49,323 nt of DNA. Source: Planctomycetaceae bacterium (GTDB lineage Bacteria > Planctomycetota > UBA1135 > GCA-002686595). Numbering within the stretch: position 1 is the first letter of the stretch; every line of letters starts with the position of its first letter. The stretch covers positions 1-49,323 of the forward strand of contig WYBT01000060.1 in NCBI GenBank assembly GCA_011525785.1, in the 5' to 3' direction. This document shows positions 8,233 through 17,488 of this stretch, in pieces. Under the pieces are notes generated by a model that was not told the DNA's origin, ran no database searches, and saw nothing but the letters and a program-made list of their open reading frames with translations. The translations under genes and the position numbers were made by a program.

Positions 8233-10854
8233 TCAATTTCCGACCGTGAACTCGAGCGCGTTCGACAGATTCGTCCCGCGCGGCGCGGGCGGATCGCGGA
8301 ACCAGGCTTGCGCCTGCACGCGCTGGCCCGCGCTGAACGGATTGCCGAGCGCGCCGGGGTTGCTCGCGCGGTAGGCGTTCCAGTCGAGCGAGAGGACGCC
8401 CTGGCACGTCCCGCTGGCGCCGCCCGAGTTCTGCACGCTCGTGCGCTGCGTCGGCGGCTTCACGCACAACAGGCTCGAGCTCGTCGGGGCCCACGGCGTC
8501 GCGATGCGACCGCTGATTCCGTAGAGGATCAGGCCCTGCTTGGCGCCCTCGACGTTCGTTGCGGAGAGCGTGTAGCCCGAGTTCGCGCTCGCGCTCGCGC
8601 TCCCGACGCCGGCCATGACGGCGCTGCAGTTGTTGGACGTAACGCCCGCGCTGCAGTAGCTCGAGCACGGGATCGCCGCCTGCGCGAAGTAGGCGGACGG
8701 CGCGCCGCCCGCGTGGGTGAAGGCGCCGCACACAGCCAAGTCGCCGTTGGGCAGCTCGGTCATCCCAAAGACGCCGTTGCCGATCCCGGGCAACTCGGCG
8801 CGCCACGCGCTGCCGTCCCAGAGCGCGAGATAGTCGGCCGTGACGCCGCCAGCTTGCGTGAACCATCCGCCCGCGAGCACGTCTCCGTTGGGCCGACGCA
8901 GCAGCGAATTGACGAAGCTGTTCACGCCGCTTCCTATCGGCCACCAAGCGTTGCCATCCCAGCGCGCGATGTTGCTCACGGCGACTCCGCCGGCGGTCGA
9001 GAAGGACCCGCCCGCGATCAATTCGCCGTTGGGCAGAGCGAGCAACGCCTGGACGCCTGACACTCCGCTCCCCAGCGGCCACCAGGCGTTGCCGTCCCAT
9101 CGCGCGATATTGTTCGCGGCGACTCCGCCGGCCGACGTGAAGGACCCGGCCGCTACCAAGTCGCCGTTGGGCAGCACGGCTAGAGCACGCACGGAAGCGG
9201 AGAACGCGGTGTTGACGATGCCCGACCCCAGCGGGTGCCACGTCGCGCCATCCCAGCGTGCAATTCGGCTCGCGGGGACTCCGCCGGCGGTTGCGAACCA
9301 CCCTCCCGCCACCAGGTCGCCGTTCGGTAGGACGGCGAGCGCATAGACGCCTTCGTCCGGCACACCGACGCCGGCGCCCAGCGGGAACCAGGCCGAACCG
9401 TTCCAGCGCGCGATGTTGTTCAAGGGCACGTTGCCTGTCGCTGCGAAATTTCCGGCCGCGACGAGGTCCCCGTTCGGCAGTGATACCAGTTCCTGCACGC
9501 CGGGTATGGAGGTCCCGGTGAGTCCTTCGCCCAACGGCGCCCAGGTCGTTCCAGTTCGGCGCGCGATCCCGCGCACGACCGTGCCGTTGGTGGCGCTGAA
9601 ATCACCGCCGACGACCAGGTCGCCGTTGGCCATCACATGCGCGCATCGAACCAAGTTGTCGAAGCCTCCTCCGAATCCCGACCAGTTCGCGCCGTCCCAC
9701 AGGGCCAGCGCTCTCGAGGAGACCTGGGGTGAGGCGCTGAATCGGCCACCGACGAAGACCTGGCCGTTGCTCAGGCGTGTGATGGTCGTCACTTGCGACT
9801 GCCAGCCCAGGCCTACCGCGTCGGGGTGACCGAGCGACGACCAGCTCACGCCATTCCACCGCGCGATGTTGCGCGCGCTGACGCTGCCGACGAAGTCGAA
9901 GACGCCGCTGACGAGCAATTCACCGCTCGGGAGCAACACCATGTCCCCCGCACCGGCGTTGCCCAGGCCGGGCGCGTACGGAGACCACGCGGCGCCGTCC
10001 CAGCGCGCCAGTCGCGTCGCGTTGACGCCGCCCGCCACAGAGAAGGCCCCCAACGCGAGCACATCGCCATTGGGCAGGAGCGCCAAGTCGCCGACCGCGC
10101 CGTTCATGCCGGTCCCCAGCGGCGACCAGACGCCGCCGCTCCAACGTGCGACTCGCTGCGCGCTCACTCCTGCCCCGGTCGACGTGAAACTCCCGCAGGC
10201 CAGCAAGTCGCCATTGGGCAGGGCCAGTACGTCGAGCACGTTGCCACTGAGGCCGCTCCCGAGAGAAGACCAAGCGACTCCATCCCAGCGAGCAATACGA
10301 CTGGCTTGAACCCCAGCCATGCTCGTGAAATTCCCGCCGGCGATCAGGTCTCCGTTCGGCACGACTTCGACGACGTAGACGGCCTGGTTCGTACTCGGAA
10401 CGTTGCCCACGGTGCGCCACGCGGTGGAGTCCCAACGCGCGATCCCCCGCAACTGAGCGCCACCTGAGGTCAGGCTGAAGGAGCCACAGGCCACGAGCTC
10501 GTTGTTCGGCAGCACGGCGAAGTCGTAGATGACTGGTTTGAGTCCGTCGCCGAGCTTCGACCACTGCCCGGTCTGCAGATCGAACGCCGCGATCGAGTTC
10601 GGTTCCTCGATCGTGCCCACGCCGTAGAACTGTCCGCCAATGACCAGCTGCGGCCCCGCAGGACCCGCGCCGTCAGGGTCCCATTCGATGGAGGCGTACA
10701 CGCCCGCGTCCGGATCAGCGCCCGCCAGCGGCAGGCCCGGAAGCCACTGCGCAGCACACTGGGCCGAGGCCTTCGCGCCGCTCGCGAGTGCGACGGCGAG
10801 GGCGAGGACGACACGGGCGAACGAAGTGGACGCAGGGAGCGGCGAGTGGCGCAT
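8233..10854 (-). CDS. Secreted 13-repeat propeller-like protein with shared C-terminal domain
   Basis: An 873-residue exported protein. Signal peptide: hydrophobic core VVLALAVALASG, cleavage near AKASAQ. Residues about 70-720 consist of about 13 repeats of 43-50 residues with the pattern LPNGDLVAGGxF, then AGGV, then IARWDGxxWxPLGxG. Repeats near 8900-9320 are nearly identical at the DNA level, which points to recent internal expansion. Such repeats fold as beta-propeller blades in Kelch/delta-60-like families. The last about 145 residues form the C-terminal domain also found in four other secreted proteins of this window (YCSAG, GLILYG, LCVKPPTQRT, QAWFRDPP). The start at 10854 is chosen for the signal peptide. 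An in-frame extension to 11148 is arginine-rich and unlikely. Probably cell-surface or extracellular; ligand unknown. Confidence 0.8.
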   Translation of the reverse strand: MRHSPLPASTSFARVVLALAVALASGAKASAQCAAQWLPGLPLAGADPDAGVYASIEWDPDGAGPAGPQLVIGGQFYGVGTIEEPNSIAAFDLQTGQWSKLGDGLKPVIYDFAVLPNNELVACGSFSLTSGGAQLRGIARWDSTAWRTVGNVPSTNQAVYVVEVVPNGDLIAGGNFTSMAGVQASRIARWDGVAWSSLGSGLSGNVLDVLALPNGDLLACGSFTSTGAGVSAQRVARWSGGVWSPLGTGMNGAVGDLALLPNGDVLALGAFSVAGGVNATRLARWDGAAWSPYAPGLGNAGAGDMVLLPSGELLVSGVFDFVGSVSARNIARWNGVSWSSLGHPDAVGLGWQSQVTTITRLSNGQVFVGGRFSASPQVSSRALALWDGANWSGFGGGFDNLVRCAHVMANGDLVVGGDFSATNGTVVRGIARRTGTTWAPLGEGLTGTSIPGVQELVSLPNGDLVAAGNFAATGNVPLNNIARWNGSAWFPLGAGVGVPDEGVYALAVLPNGDLVAGGWFATAGGVPASRIARWDGATWHPLGSGIVNTAFSASVRALAVLPNGDLVAAGSFTSAGGVAANNIARWDGNAWWPLGSGVSGVQALLALPNGELIAGGSFSTAGGVAVSNIARWDGNAWWPIGSGVNSFVNSLLRRPNGDVLAGGWFTQAGGVTADYLALWDGSAWRAELPGIGNGVFGMTELPNGDLAVCGAFTHAGGAPSAYFAQAAIPCSSYCSAGVTSNNCSAVMAGVGSASASANSGYTLSATNVEGAKQGLILYGISGRIATPWAPTSSSLLCVKPPTQRTSVQNSGGASGTCQGVLSLDWNAYRASNPGALGNPFSAGQRVQAQAWFRDPPAPRGTNLSNALEFTVGN

Positions 10855-11223
10855 GGGAGCGGGGGAGACTCGAGGAGAGTGGAGCGACGCTGAGCTGTGG
10901 CCGGCCGCGAACAGACTTCGCTCCAGAGCCGTTCGCACCTGCGCGGCCGCTACGGCGAACTCGAGCGCACAGTCTCCTCCGTCTGTGGCGCTCGCTCCGG
11001 GCGAGGGGCCGGCGCAGGGTGGAACTCGCCGCGCACGGGCTCGTGCGCAGCGATGTGGTCCCCCGAGCAGCTGGCCAGCTCCGCACCCGCCGCCCGGGGG
11101 CGCACGGATGCGGAGCTGGCGCCTACTGACCCCGGTCGGCGTGAGCACTGGAGCCCGCCGCGAAGTTGCAGGAAAGGCTGGGATTTTTCCGGCCGCAGTG
11201 CTGCGCGCCCGAGCGGGCCCCGC
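10855..11223. other. 369-base stretch without a supported gene
   Basis: This gap lies between two minus-strand secreted-protein genes. The right part (11205-11218) has a short GCCCG-AG-CGGGC hairpin just past the stop of the upstream gene, possibly a weak terminator. The left part should hold the promoter of the 13-repeat gene. Open frames here are arginine/alanine-rich shadows. I see no RNA gene. Confidence 0.4.
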
Positions 11224-12369
11224 TCACGGGAGCAGCGTGAACTCGATGCCGTTCGAGGTGCTGGTGTTCTTCACCGCGCCCGCGTCGCGGAACCAGGCCT
11301 GCGCGTTGAAGGTCGCGCCCGCCGCCAGCGGCGCGCCCAGCGCGGAGGGATGCGTGTGCGCCCAGTCGAGGAAGTCGATGGAGAGCACGCCCGCGCAGCT
11401 CGCGCCCGCGCCGCCGCTGCTGGCGACCAGCGTGCGCTGCTGCGGGGCCTTCACGCACAGCCAGCTCGTGCTGCCCGGACCCCACGGCCACGCGACGCGC
11501 CCGGTGATCCCGTAGAAGATCGTGCCGTTGACGGCGCCTTCGACGCCGCTGGCGCTGAGCACGAAGCCGCTCGAGGCGCTGGCGCTGGGCGAGCCGCTCG
11601 CGCTCATCACGGCGCTGCAGCCGTGCGTCGTCGTCCCCGAGGTGCAGTAGCTCGTGACGAGCGCGCCCGAGTGCGTGGCGATGCTGAAGTCGTCGACGTA
11701 CAGGCGGTCATCGCCCGGTTGGGAGAACACCAGCGAGGTGAACGCGTGGAAGCCCCAGGTCGCGCCCGAGAGCGCTGCGACGCTCGCCGCCAGCGCGCCG
11801 TCGACGTACACCGAAGTGGTCTGCGTGGCGGTGTTGACGCGCGTCGTCATGCGGTACCAGCGCTCGCGCTGCAGCAGCACGCCGGTGGGCACGTCGCCGC
11901 TCGCCGACGTGACATGCAGCTCGCCGCCGGTCGAGATCCACCACTCGAGCATCCCAGAGCCCGGACCGGGACCCGCCTGCGCCTGGAGCGACCACTCGGA
12001 AGCGCTGCTCACCGGCTGTCCCAAGCGCATGTCGAAGGCGATCTCGAGCACCGGCTCGCTCGCGGGGATCAGGAACTGCGTGTTGCGGCGGATGTGCGCG
12101 TAGGGCGTGGGCTGGCCCGCGGCGTCGATCGAGATCGCGCGCGCGCCGGCGTCGACCGTCGCGGCCTGCACGACGAACTTCTGCAGGTCGGGGTTGTTCG
12201 ACGAGTCGCCCGTGGCGAGCCAGCCGTCCTGGCCATTCGAGAAGGTCGTGCCGGCGAACGGCCCGAGCTGGAACTGCGGCGGCTCGAAGCCGGTCGAGTA
12301 GCGCACGGTCTGTGCGGCGGCAGTGGCGGTGCAGGCGAGGAGCGTGACGAGTCGGAGCAGGGTCTGCAT
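11224..12369 (-). CDS. Secreted lectin-fold-like protein with shared C-terminal domain
   Basis: A 381-residue exported protein. Signal peptide MQTLLRLVTLLACTATAAAQ, with cleavage after AAA. Residues about 20-235 look like a concanavalin/LamG-type beta sandwich. Supporting segments are LEIAFDMRLG, WYRMTTRVNTATQTTSVYVDG and LYVDDFSI, the usual strand-plus-VDG pattern of these folds. It contains no active-site signature I recognise. The C-terminal 145 residues are the family domain shared with the neighbour (YCTSGTTTHGCSAVMS, GTIFYGITG, LCVKAPQQRT, QAWFRDAG). The ATG at 12369 is chosen for the signal peptide; the upstream extension is not plausible. The gene follows the sigma-factor fusion by 120 bases on the same strand, so regulation by that factor is conceivable. 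Likely a surface carbohydrate- or protein-binding protein. Confidence 0.78.
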   Translation of the reverse strand: MQTLLRLVTLLACTATAAAQTVRYSTGFEPPQFQLGPFAGTTFSNGQDGWLATGDSSNNPDLQKFVVQAATVDAGARAISIDAAGQPTPYAHIRRNTQFLIPASEPVLEIAFDMRLGQPVSSASEWSLQAQAGPGPGSGMLEWWISTGGELHVTSASGDVPTGVLLQRERWYRMTTRVNTATQTTSVYVDGALAASVAALSGATWGFHAFTSLVFSQPGDDRLYVDDFSIATHSGALVTSYCTSGTTTHGCSAVMSASGSPSASASSGFVLSASGVEGAVNGTIFYGITGRVAWPWGPGSTSWLCVKAPQQRTLVASSGGAGASCAGVLSIDFLDWAHTHPSALGAPLAAGATFNAQAWFRDAGAVKNTSTSNGIEFTLLP

Positions 12370-12489
12370 GACGGCTTTCGAAGACGCGCTGGAGCGTCGA
12401 GGTGGACAGGTCGGCGTCGCTGGAGCGACGGGCGGCGCGAACAGCGTTGCGCTCACCGCCCGACTAGCGCTCGGCGCGCGCGAGCTGTT

Positions 12490-15432
12490 TCAGCGATTCC
12501 AGCGCAATTCGATCACGTCCGCTCCGCGGGAGGTGAACGAGGCGACCAGCGAGCTGCCGTCGCGGCGCCGCACCTGCGCCGAGTAGTCGCCCGGAGGCAG
12601 AAAGGCGGTGAAGGTGGGGCGCAGGCGCGCCGGTGGGGCCAGCTCGAAGTGCGAGAGCTCGCGCGCGTCGCTGGCGCGCAGCACGCGCAGTCCAGCGAGT
12701 TCGTCGACGTCGTCGGGGAACTCGTCGATCAAGAGCTGCACGGCTTGCGCGGGCTCGAGCGCGGGCGACCACTCCAGGCGATGCGCATCGGCGAGTTCGA
12801 CCCGCGCTGGAGCAACGGGCGCGAAGTCCTCTCCCATGGCGCGCAGCGTGTAGCTGCCGCCGACAACTCGCAGCGAACCGCGTGCGCCGTGCGCCAGCGC
12901 CAGGTCGAGCGCCGCGTCCGGCAGCGCGAGTGCGAGCACGGGAGCGCGCGCGAGGCGCTCGTCCGGCAGGCGCAGCTCCCACGCCAGCTCAACGGGCTCT
13001 GGCGCGATGAACTCGACGCGTGCGGAGCTCGCGGCGCTCACGCCGACCGTGCCCAAGCTCCCGACCGGCGCGTCGGGCGCGTCCAGCTCAGTGCGCACGA
13101 GGACCAGTTGGTACTCGCCCTCGCTGAGCGGTCCGAGCTCGAACTCGCCGCGCTCATCGGTGCGCGCCGCCGCGGGCATCACGAACCCCGCGCGCGCACC
13201 CGAGCGCTGCACCAGCGCGAGGCTGCGCTGCGCGAGCGGCTGCGCGTCGCTCGACAGCACTCGGCCCCGCAGCGCGCACGTAGGCCACGCCTCGAGCGGC
13301 ACGACGATGTCGAGCGTTCCGTCGCGCTCGCGGAGCCACGCGCGGCGCACGTTGAGCCACTGCGGCGAATGCGCGGCGCGGAACTCGATCGCGCGGATCT
13401 CGCCGCCGGGCACTGCGAGTGAGAAGTCGCCTTCGGCAGAAGTCAGCGCTTCGTCGGAGTTCGGCGCGAAGCCGACGGCCGGCGCGCCCATCAGCCGCAG
13501 CGAGTGCCCCGCGAGCGGCGCTCCGCTGGAGTCGAGCAGGCGTCCCGTGCAGCGCGGCAGCGGCGCGAGCGCGAGCTCGAGGTCCTGCGCTGCGCCGCTG
13601 GCGAGCGTGAGCGTCCGTTCGACGGCGCCGTGGTCGAGTGCGCGCGCCGCGAGCGTGCTGTTTCCCGCCGTGGCGCACTCGAACGCGAACTCGCCGTCGC
13701 GCGTCGAGGTCACGTAGGTGGTGTGGAGTTCGTTCTCGTTGCTCCACGCGAGTTGCGCGCCCTCCAGCGGCTGTCCGGCGTCGTCGAGCACGCGTCCGCG
13801 CACGAGCGCCGCCGGCTCGAGGGTGACGTGCGCGAGCGCTTGTTCGCCGGCCGCGACCTCCAGCGTGCTCGCCTGCGCGACGAAGCCGCGCGCGCGCACG
13901 ACCAGCGGATGCGCGCCAGTCTCCAGCACGGCCCATTCGACGCGGCCGCTCGCGTCGGTGCGCGCCTGCAACGGCGGCGGGAAGTCCGGCAGGAAGCCCG
14001 CGCTGAGCTGCGGCGGCAGGCCGTCGACGCTCTGGCCGACGATGACGAGCGCGTCGGCCAGCGGCGCGCCGCTGCTGCTGCGCACGAGCACGGAGACACG
14101 CGCCGCGCCGCGGGCGAGTGCGATCGTGAGCTCCTCGGCGCCCGGTGCGGGCAACGAGAGCATCGGCGTGCGCGCAGAACCGTCGGCGAGCACGGCGAAA
14201 CGCGCCGTGGGCGGCACGTGCGCGAGAGCGACGCGGCCGCTCGCGTCCGTGTGCGCCACGACAGTTCCGCGGCGCGAGCCCGCGACGTCGCCGAGCCAGA
14301 GCGCGGCGCCTTGAACGGCGTTGCCGTGCTCGTCGACCACGCGCGCACGCAGTTCGCGTCCGGTTGCGGCGCGCAGCTGAGCCGAGCGCTCGCCGGCCGC
14401 GACGATCCGTGCGTCGCCGCGGTCCGTGCTCACGCGCGCCGGGCCGAGCGGCCGAGGGCTGAAGCGCGCCGCGCCGCTCGCGTCGCTCGCCGCCGTGCGA
14501 GTCGAGAGGCGCGGATCGCGGCCGTCGAGCGGCTCGAGCCACACGCCGACGCCAGGCAGCGGACGACCGTCGGGATCGAGCACTTCGACGAGCAACTCGT
14601 CGTCGCGCTCGCGCTCGGTCGACGCCGGAACGGGACTGCGCTCGTTCGAGCCCGCGTGCGCGCGCTGCTCTTCGAGCGCGGCCTGCGCCCGATCGCGCTG
14701 GCGGCCATGCGCGCTCGCGCCGGCGTTCGCGCCGGGTGACGAGCTCGCCGAGAGCCACGAGAGGACCGCGACGACGAGCAGCGCGCTGAACGCGCCGACC
14801 AGGCGAGGCGCACGCCAGCGCGACGGATGGAAACGCTCGAAGTTCAGCCGCAGCAGCAGCGCCCACGTCACCGCGCCGCGCGGCAGGCTGCGCGCCAGGC
14901 GCTCGCGACCGCGGTGGAGCAGCACGCGCACGCTCGAGCGCGGCAGCGCCAGGCGGCGCGCGACTTCGAGCGGAGTGAGCCCCTCGAACAGGTGCAGGGC
15001 GAGCGGCGCGCGGTAGTCGCTCGGCAGCCGGGCGAGTGCGGCGCGGACGATCTGCTCGAGCTCGCGCCGCTCGTGGCTGCGCTCCGCGTCGGGAGCAGCG
15101 AGTTCGAGCGCGTCGAGCTCCACTGCTTCCCTCGCCATCTGGCGCTCCTCGCGCAGTCGCGCGCGCCGCGTGGCGCGCAGGAAGCGGTGGCGTAGCACGG
15201 CCTTGGTCCACGGAACCAGCGGCTGGTCCGAACCCGGCCGTGCGCGGTCGGCGAGCACCGCGAGCCAAGTCTCCTGCACGAGGTCGTCGCGCTCGTCGCG
15301 CGGCGCGCCCAGTTTGCGCGCGGTGTCCGCGAGCAGCGGCGTGAGGCGCTCGACCAGCTCGCGCGAGGCCTCGCGGTCGCCGGCGATGTGCGCGGAGTAG
15401 AGCTGTTCGAGGCTGATCGTCGTGGGGGGCAT
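12490..15432 (-). CDS. ECF sigma factor fused to membrane segment and carboxypeptidase-regulatory-like envelope domains
   Basis: A single uninterrupted 980-residue frame. Residues 1-185 are an ECF-type sigma-70 factor. Region 2 contains DDLVQETWLAVLADR (49-63). Region 4 contains LPSDYRAPLALHLFEG and the helix-turn-helix LTPLEVARRLALPRSSVRV (about 136-183). A basic linker precedes one membrane helix (about 209-228, LVGAFSALLVVAVLSWL). The remaining 750 residues should lie outside the cytoplasm. They hold about six carboxypeptidase-regulatory/Ig-like units, each with a GxPLxGAxL strand and a TDASGR or T-x-x-G-x-F turn. Fusion to an envelope module would tether the sigma factor to the membrane and could replace a separate anti-sigma factor. 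The ATG at 15432 starts the sigma domain cleanly. An inverted repeat lies upstream at 15509-15546. Confident for the sigma and membrane parts; the regulatory role is inferred. Confidence 0.82.
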   Translation of the reverse strand: MPPTTISLEQLYSAHIAGDREASRELVERLTPLLADTARKLGAPRDERDDLVQETWLAVLADRARPGSDQPLVPWTKAVLRHRFLRATRRARLREERQMAREAVELDALELAAPDAERSHERRELEQIVRAALARLPSDYRAPLALHLFEGLTPLEVARRLALPRSSVRVLLHRGRERLARSLPRGAVTWALLLRLNFERFHPSRWRAPRLVGAFSALLVVAVLSWLSASSSPGANAGASAHGRQRDRAQAALEEQRAHAGSNERSPVPASTERERDDELLVEVLDPDGRPLPGVGVWLEPLDGRDPRLSTRTAASDASGAARFSPRPLGPARVSTDRGDARIVAAGERSAQLRAATGRELRARVVDEHGNAVQGAALWLGDVAGSRRGTVVAHTDASGRVALAHVPPTARFAVLADGSARTPMLSLPAPGAEELTIALARGAARVSVLVRSSSGAPLADALVIVGQSVDGLPPQLSAGFLPDFPPPLQARTDASGRVEWAVLETGAHPLVVRARGFVAQASTLEVAAGEQALAHVTLEPAALVRGRVLDDAGQPLEGAQLAWSNENELHTTYVTSTRDGEFAFECATAGNSTLAARALDHGAVERTLTLASGAAQDLELALAPLPRCTGRLLDSSGAPLAGHSLRLMGAPAVGFAPNSDEALTSAEGDFSLAVPGGEIRAIEFRAAHSPQWLNVRRAWLRERDGTLDIVVPLEAWPTCALRGRVLSSDAQPLAQRSLALVQRSGARAGFVMPAAARTDERGEFELGPLSEGEYQLVLVRTELDAPDAPVGSLGTVGVSAASSARVEFIAPEPVELAWELRLPDERLARAPVLALALPDAALDLALAHGARGSLRVVGGSYTLRAMGEDFAPVAPARVELADAHRLEWSPALEPAQAVQLLIDEFPDDVDELAGLRVLRASDARELSHFELAPPARLRPTFTAFLPPGDYSAQVRRRDGSSLVASFTSRGADVIELRWNR

Positions 15433-15508
15433 GGCGCGCGCTGGGGGACAGACGCGGCCAGAGCGAATGGAGTTCCGCGGACCCACGCGCCGCCGGCGCG
15501 AGCATCCT

Positions 15509-15546
15509 GCACCGTCGACGCGCGCGATCGCACAGCTCGACGGTGC
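15509..15546. promoter_or_regulatory. 10-base inverted repeat upstream of the sigma-factor fusion
   Basis: GCACCGTCGA (15509-15518) and TCGACGGTGC (15537-15546) are perfect inverted copies separated by 18 bases. They sit 77-114 bases upstream of the sigma-fusion start and just after the stop of the AlgJ-like gene. This could be an operator dyad or a hairpin ending the acetylation transcript. Confidence 0.4.
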
Positions 15547-15595
15547 GAAAGCGAACGCCGCGCTGCATCGCGGCGACCGCGTCGGGTCGCGCGAG

Positions 15596-17479
15596 CTACT
15601 GCGGCCCGTGGCGCAGCGCGAAGCCCGACTTGACCACGATGCGGCGCTCGTCGCACTCGACGGCGAGTTGGAAATCGGGAGTGCGAGCGGCGGGTCCGAG
15701 GTCGAGCACCGCCATGGTCTCGCCCGTTCGAGCGCGGAATTCGCGCGCGAACCAGACCTGCTCTCCGCGGCGCGCCACGAGTCGCACGCGCACGGGACCG
15801 GCCTTGGGATCGGGCTGCACGATCCGCAGGAACAGCGCATCGCCGCCGGCGGCGCTCTCGGGCAGCTTTGCGCGCCACACGCCTCCGATCTGCTTCGCCA
15901 CCGACTGCGGGAATTCCTCGCCCAGTTGCGACCCGCGCGCGACCAGCTCGGCGTTGCTCAGCTCGAGCGACGCCCGGCCGGCGGGCGCGCTGGCGAACAG
16001 GTTCAGCTCCGGCGCGTCGAGCGTGTTCGCGCCGACGATCGGCAGCCACAGCTCGCTCTCGCCCGCGCGCCAGGTGTAGACGCGCCAGTGGCTTTCGATC
16101 CGCAAGTGGATGTGCACCTCGTGCTCGCTCGACGTGCGGCGCAGGCGCAGGAGCACGTCGCCCCAGCCGTCGTGGGCGAGCAGCTCCGCGGGCCAGCTCG
16201 CCGCGAACACGCGCGCCTGGCCCAGCTGCGTCAAGGCTTCTTTCGGTCCTGGCGGCAAGCGCAGCGGCGCCAACTCGACTCGCGGCGGCGGCGGGAGCTG
16301 CGCCGTCAACGCGTCGATCCCAGGGAGCGGCGTGCCGGCGAACAGCATGTGGATCGGCAGCTCGAACACCACGATCGGCGGCGGGACGCCCGCGCGCGCG
16401 GCGAGCAGACTGACCAGCGACTTCGACGGCTCGCCGCCCAGCTCGCTCGATTTGGCGACCTGCTCGTCGACCACGTGGCTGAGCAGGCGCGTGAAGCCGC
16501 GTTCGGCGGTGAAGCTCGTGCCCACGACCGCGATCTGCGCCGTCGCCTGCGGGTTGTCCAACATCGCGGGTCGACCGCTGCTGCGATCGAGCACTTGGTG
16601 GAACGGCAAGCCGCCGGTGTCCACCGCTGCGCGCGCCACGTGCACGTCCACGCCGGCCATGGTGAGCAGGTCCCACTCGGGCGGGGACACGGGCTGCACG
16701 TTGAGCTGCGTGCTGCGCTGCGCGGGATCGACTTCGCGATCCAGCGCGCGCGCGAGCGCCCGCGCCGCGAGCCACTCGGCCTCGCTGGTCCAGTGCGAGC
16801 CGGCCAAGTGGTAGAGCTCCGCCGCGGGGCGACCCGCCCAGGCCGCGCTGAGGTCGACCACCTCGACGCCGCGCTCGCGCAGGCCTTCGACGGTGCGCGA
16901 CTCGACCCAGGGCTTCACGTCGATCCCACCGGGCAGGAATTCGCTCGCCACGACTTCCTTGCGCGGAATGGGCATCACCATCAGCCGCGTCCCCGCGTCC
17001 TCGAGTCGACGCGCCAGCGCTGCGAGATGCGAGAGCGCGAGGTCGAGTTGGAGCCGCAGTGCTGCGGTGCGCGAACCCGCCGCTGTTCGCCCGTGCATGA
17101 ACAGCCAGCCGTGCTTGCCCGCCAGGATCTCGCCGTGCGTGTAGCCGAGCTTCTGGTAGAGCCACAGCGCGTACGGGCTCGCGACTTCACGGCGCACGCG
17201 CGAGGTCATGCGCATCTCGCGTTCGGTGTGCGCGGCCAGCGTGCCATCGCTGAAGCGTGCGTTCGCCTCGAGCTGGCGCTCGCGCTCGAATTCAGCGCCG
17301 ATCGCCACCTGGCGCGGCGCGGGCCAGGCGAGGTCGATCGCCAGCGTGCCGACGCACACGCCCAGGAACAGCACCAGCGTGAACCAGGCCAGCGCGCGGC
17401 GGCCGCCGGTCGCGTCCTCGGGCACGAGGATCACGTCGTCCGGACCGACCAGCTTCACGTGCGGCGTCGCTGTGCTCAC
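15596..17479 (-). CDS. AlgJ/AlgX-type SGNH-like acetyltransferase, copy 1
   Basis: A 627-residue protein of the AlgJ/AlgX SGNH-hydrolase-like family, which moves acetyl groups onto exported polysaccharide in the periplasm together with a membrane AlgI-type partner. A single N-terminal membrane anchor (about 29-50) is followed by the family entry motif GKHGWLFM (121-128). The nucleophile loop is GTSF with S322. The usual Asp-x-His reads G227-S228-H229 in LAGSHWT, so the catalytic Asp seems replaced by Gly. The last 250 residues are an extra beta-rich domain. The start is a GTG. The gene follows its AlgI partner by 9 bases, so the two form an operon. Acetyl acceptor unknown; no polymerase gene is nearby. 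Activity is uncertain because of the missing Asp. Confidence 0.78.
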   Translation of the reverse strand: MSTATPHVKLVGPDDVILVPEDATGGRRALAWFTLVLFLGVCVGTLAIDLAWPAPRQVAIGAEFERERQLEANARFSDGTLAAHTEREMRMTSRVRREVASPYALWLYQKLGYTHGEILAGKHGWLFMHGRTAAGSRTAALRLQLDLALSHLAALARRLEDAGTRLMVMPIPRKEVVASEFLPGGIDVKPWVESRTVEGLRERGVEVVDLSAAWAGRPAAELYHLAGSHWTSEAEWLAARALARALDREVDPAQRSTQLNVQPVSPPEWDLLTMAGVDVHVARAAVDTGGLPFHQVLDRSSGRPAMLDNPQATAQIAVVGTSFTAERGFTRLLSHVVDEQVAKSSELGGEPSKSLVSLLAARAGVPPPIVVFELPIHMLFAGTPLPGIDALTAQLPPPPRVELAPLRLPPGPKEALTQLGQARVFAASWPAELLAHDGWGDVLLRLRRTSSEHEVHIHLRIESHWRVYTWRAGESELWLPIVGANTLDAPELNLFASAPAGRASLELSNAELVARGSQLGEEFPQSVAKQIGGVWRAKLPESAAGGDALFLRIVQPDPKAGPVRVRLVARRGEQVWFAREFRARTGETMAVLDLGPAARTPDFQLAVECDERRIVVKSGFALRHGPQ

Positions 17480-17488
17480 GGCGCCGCC

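Noticed and set aside
8900..10500. Regular direct repeats that could suggest a CRISPR-like or satellite array
   Set aside because: The period of about 135-150 bases matches in-frame 43-50-residue protein repeats; there are no short identical repeats with unique spacers.
10855..11148. N-terminal extension of the 13-repeat protein to 11148
   Set aside because: The added residues are arginine-rich and would bury the signal peptide that begins at 10854.
10897..13422. 841-codon plus-strand frame opposite the secreted and sigma-fusion genes
   Set aside because: The composition is Arg/Ala-rich without hydrophobic cores, and it is antisense to clear family domains.
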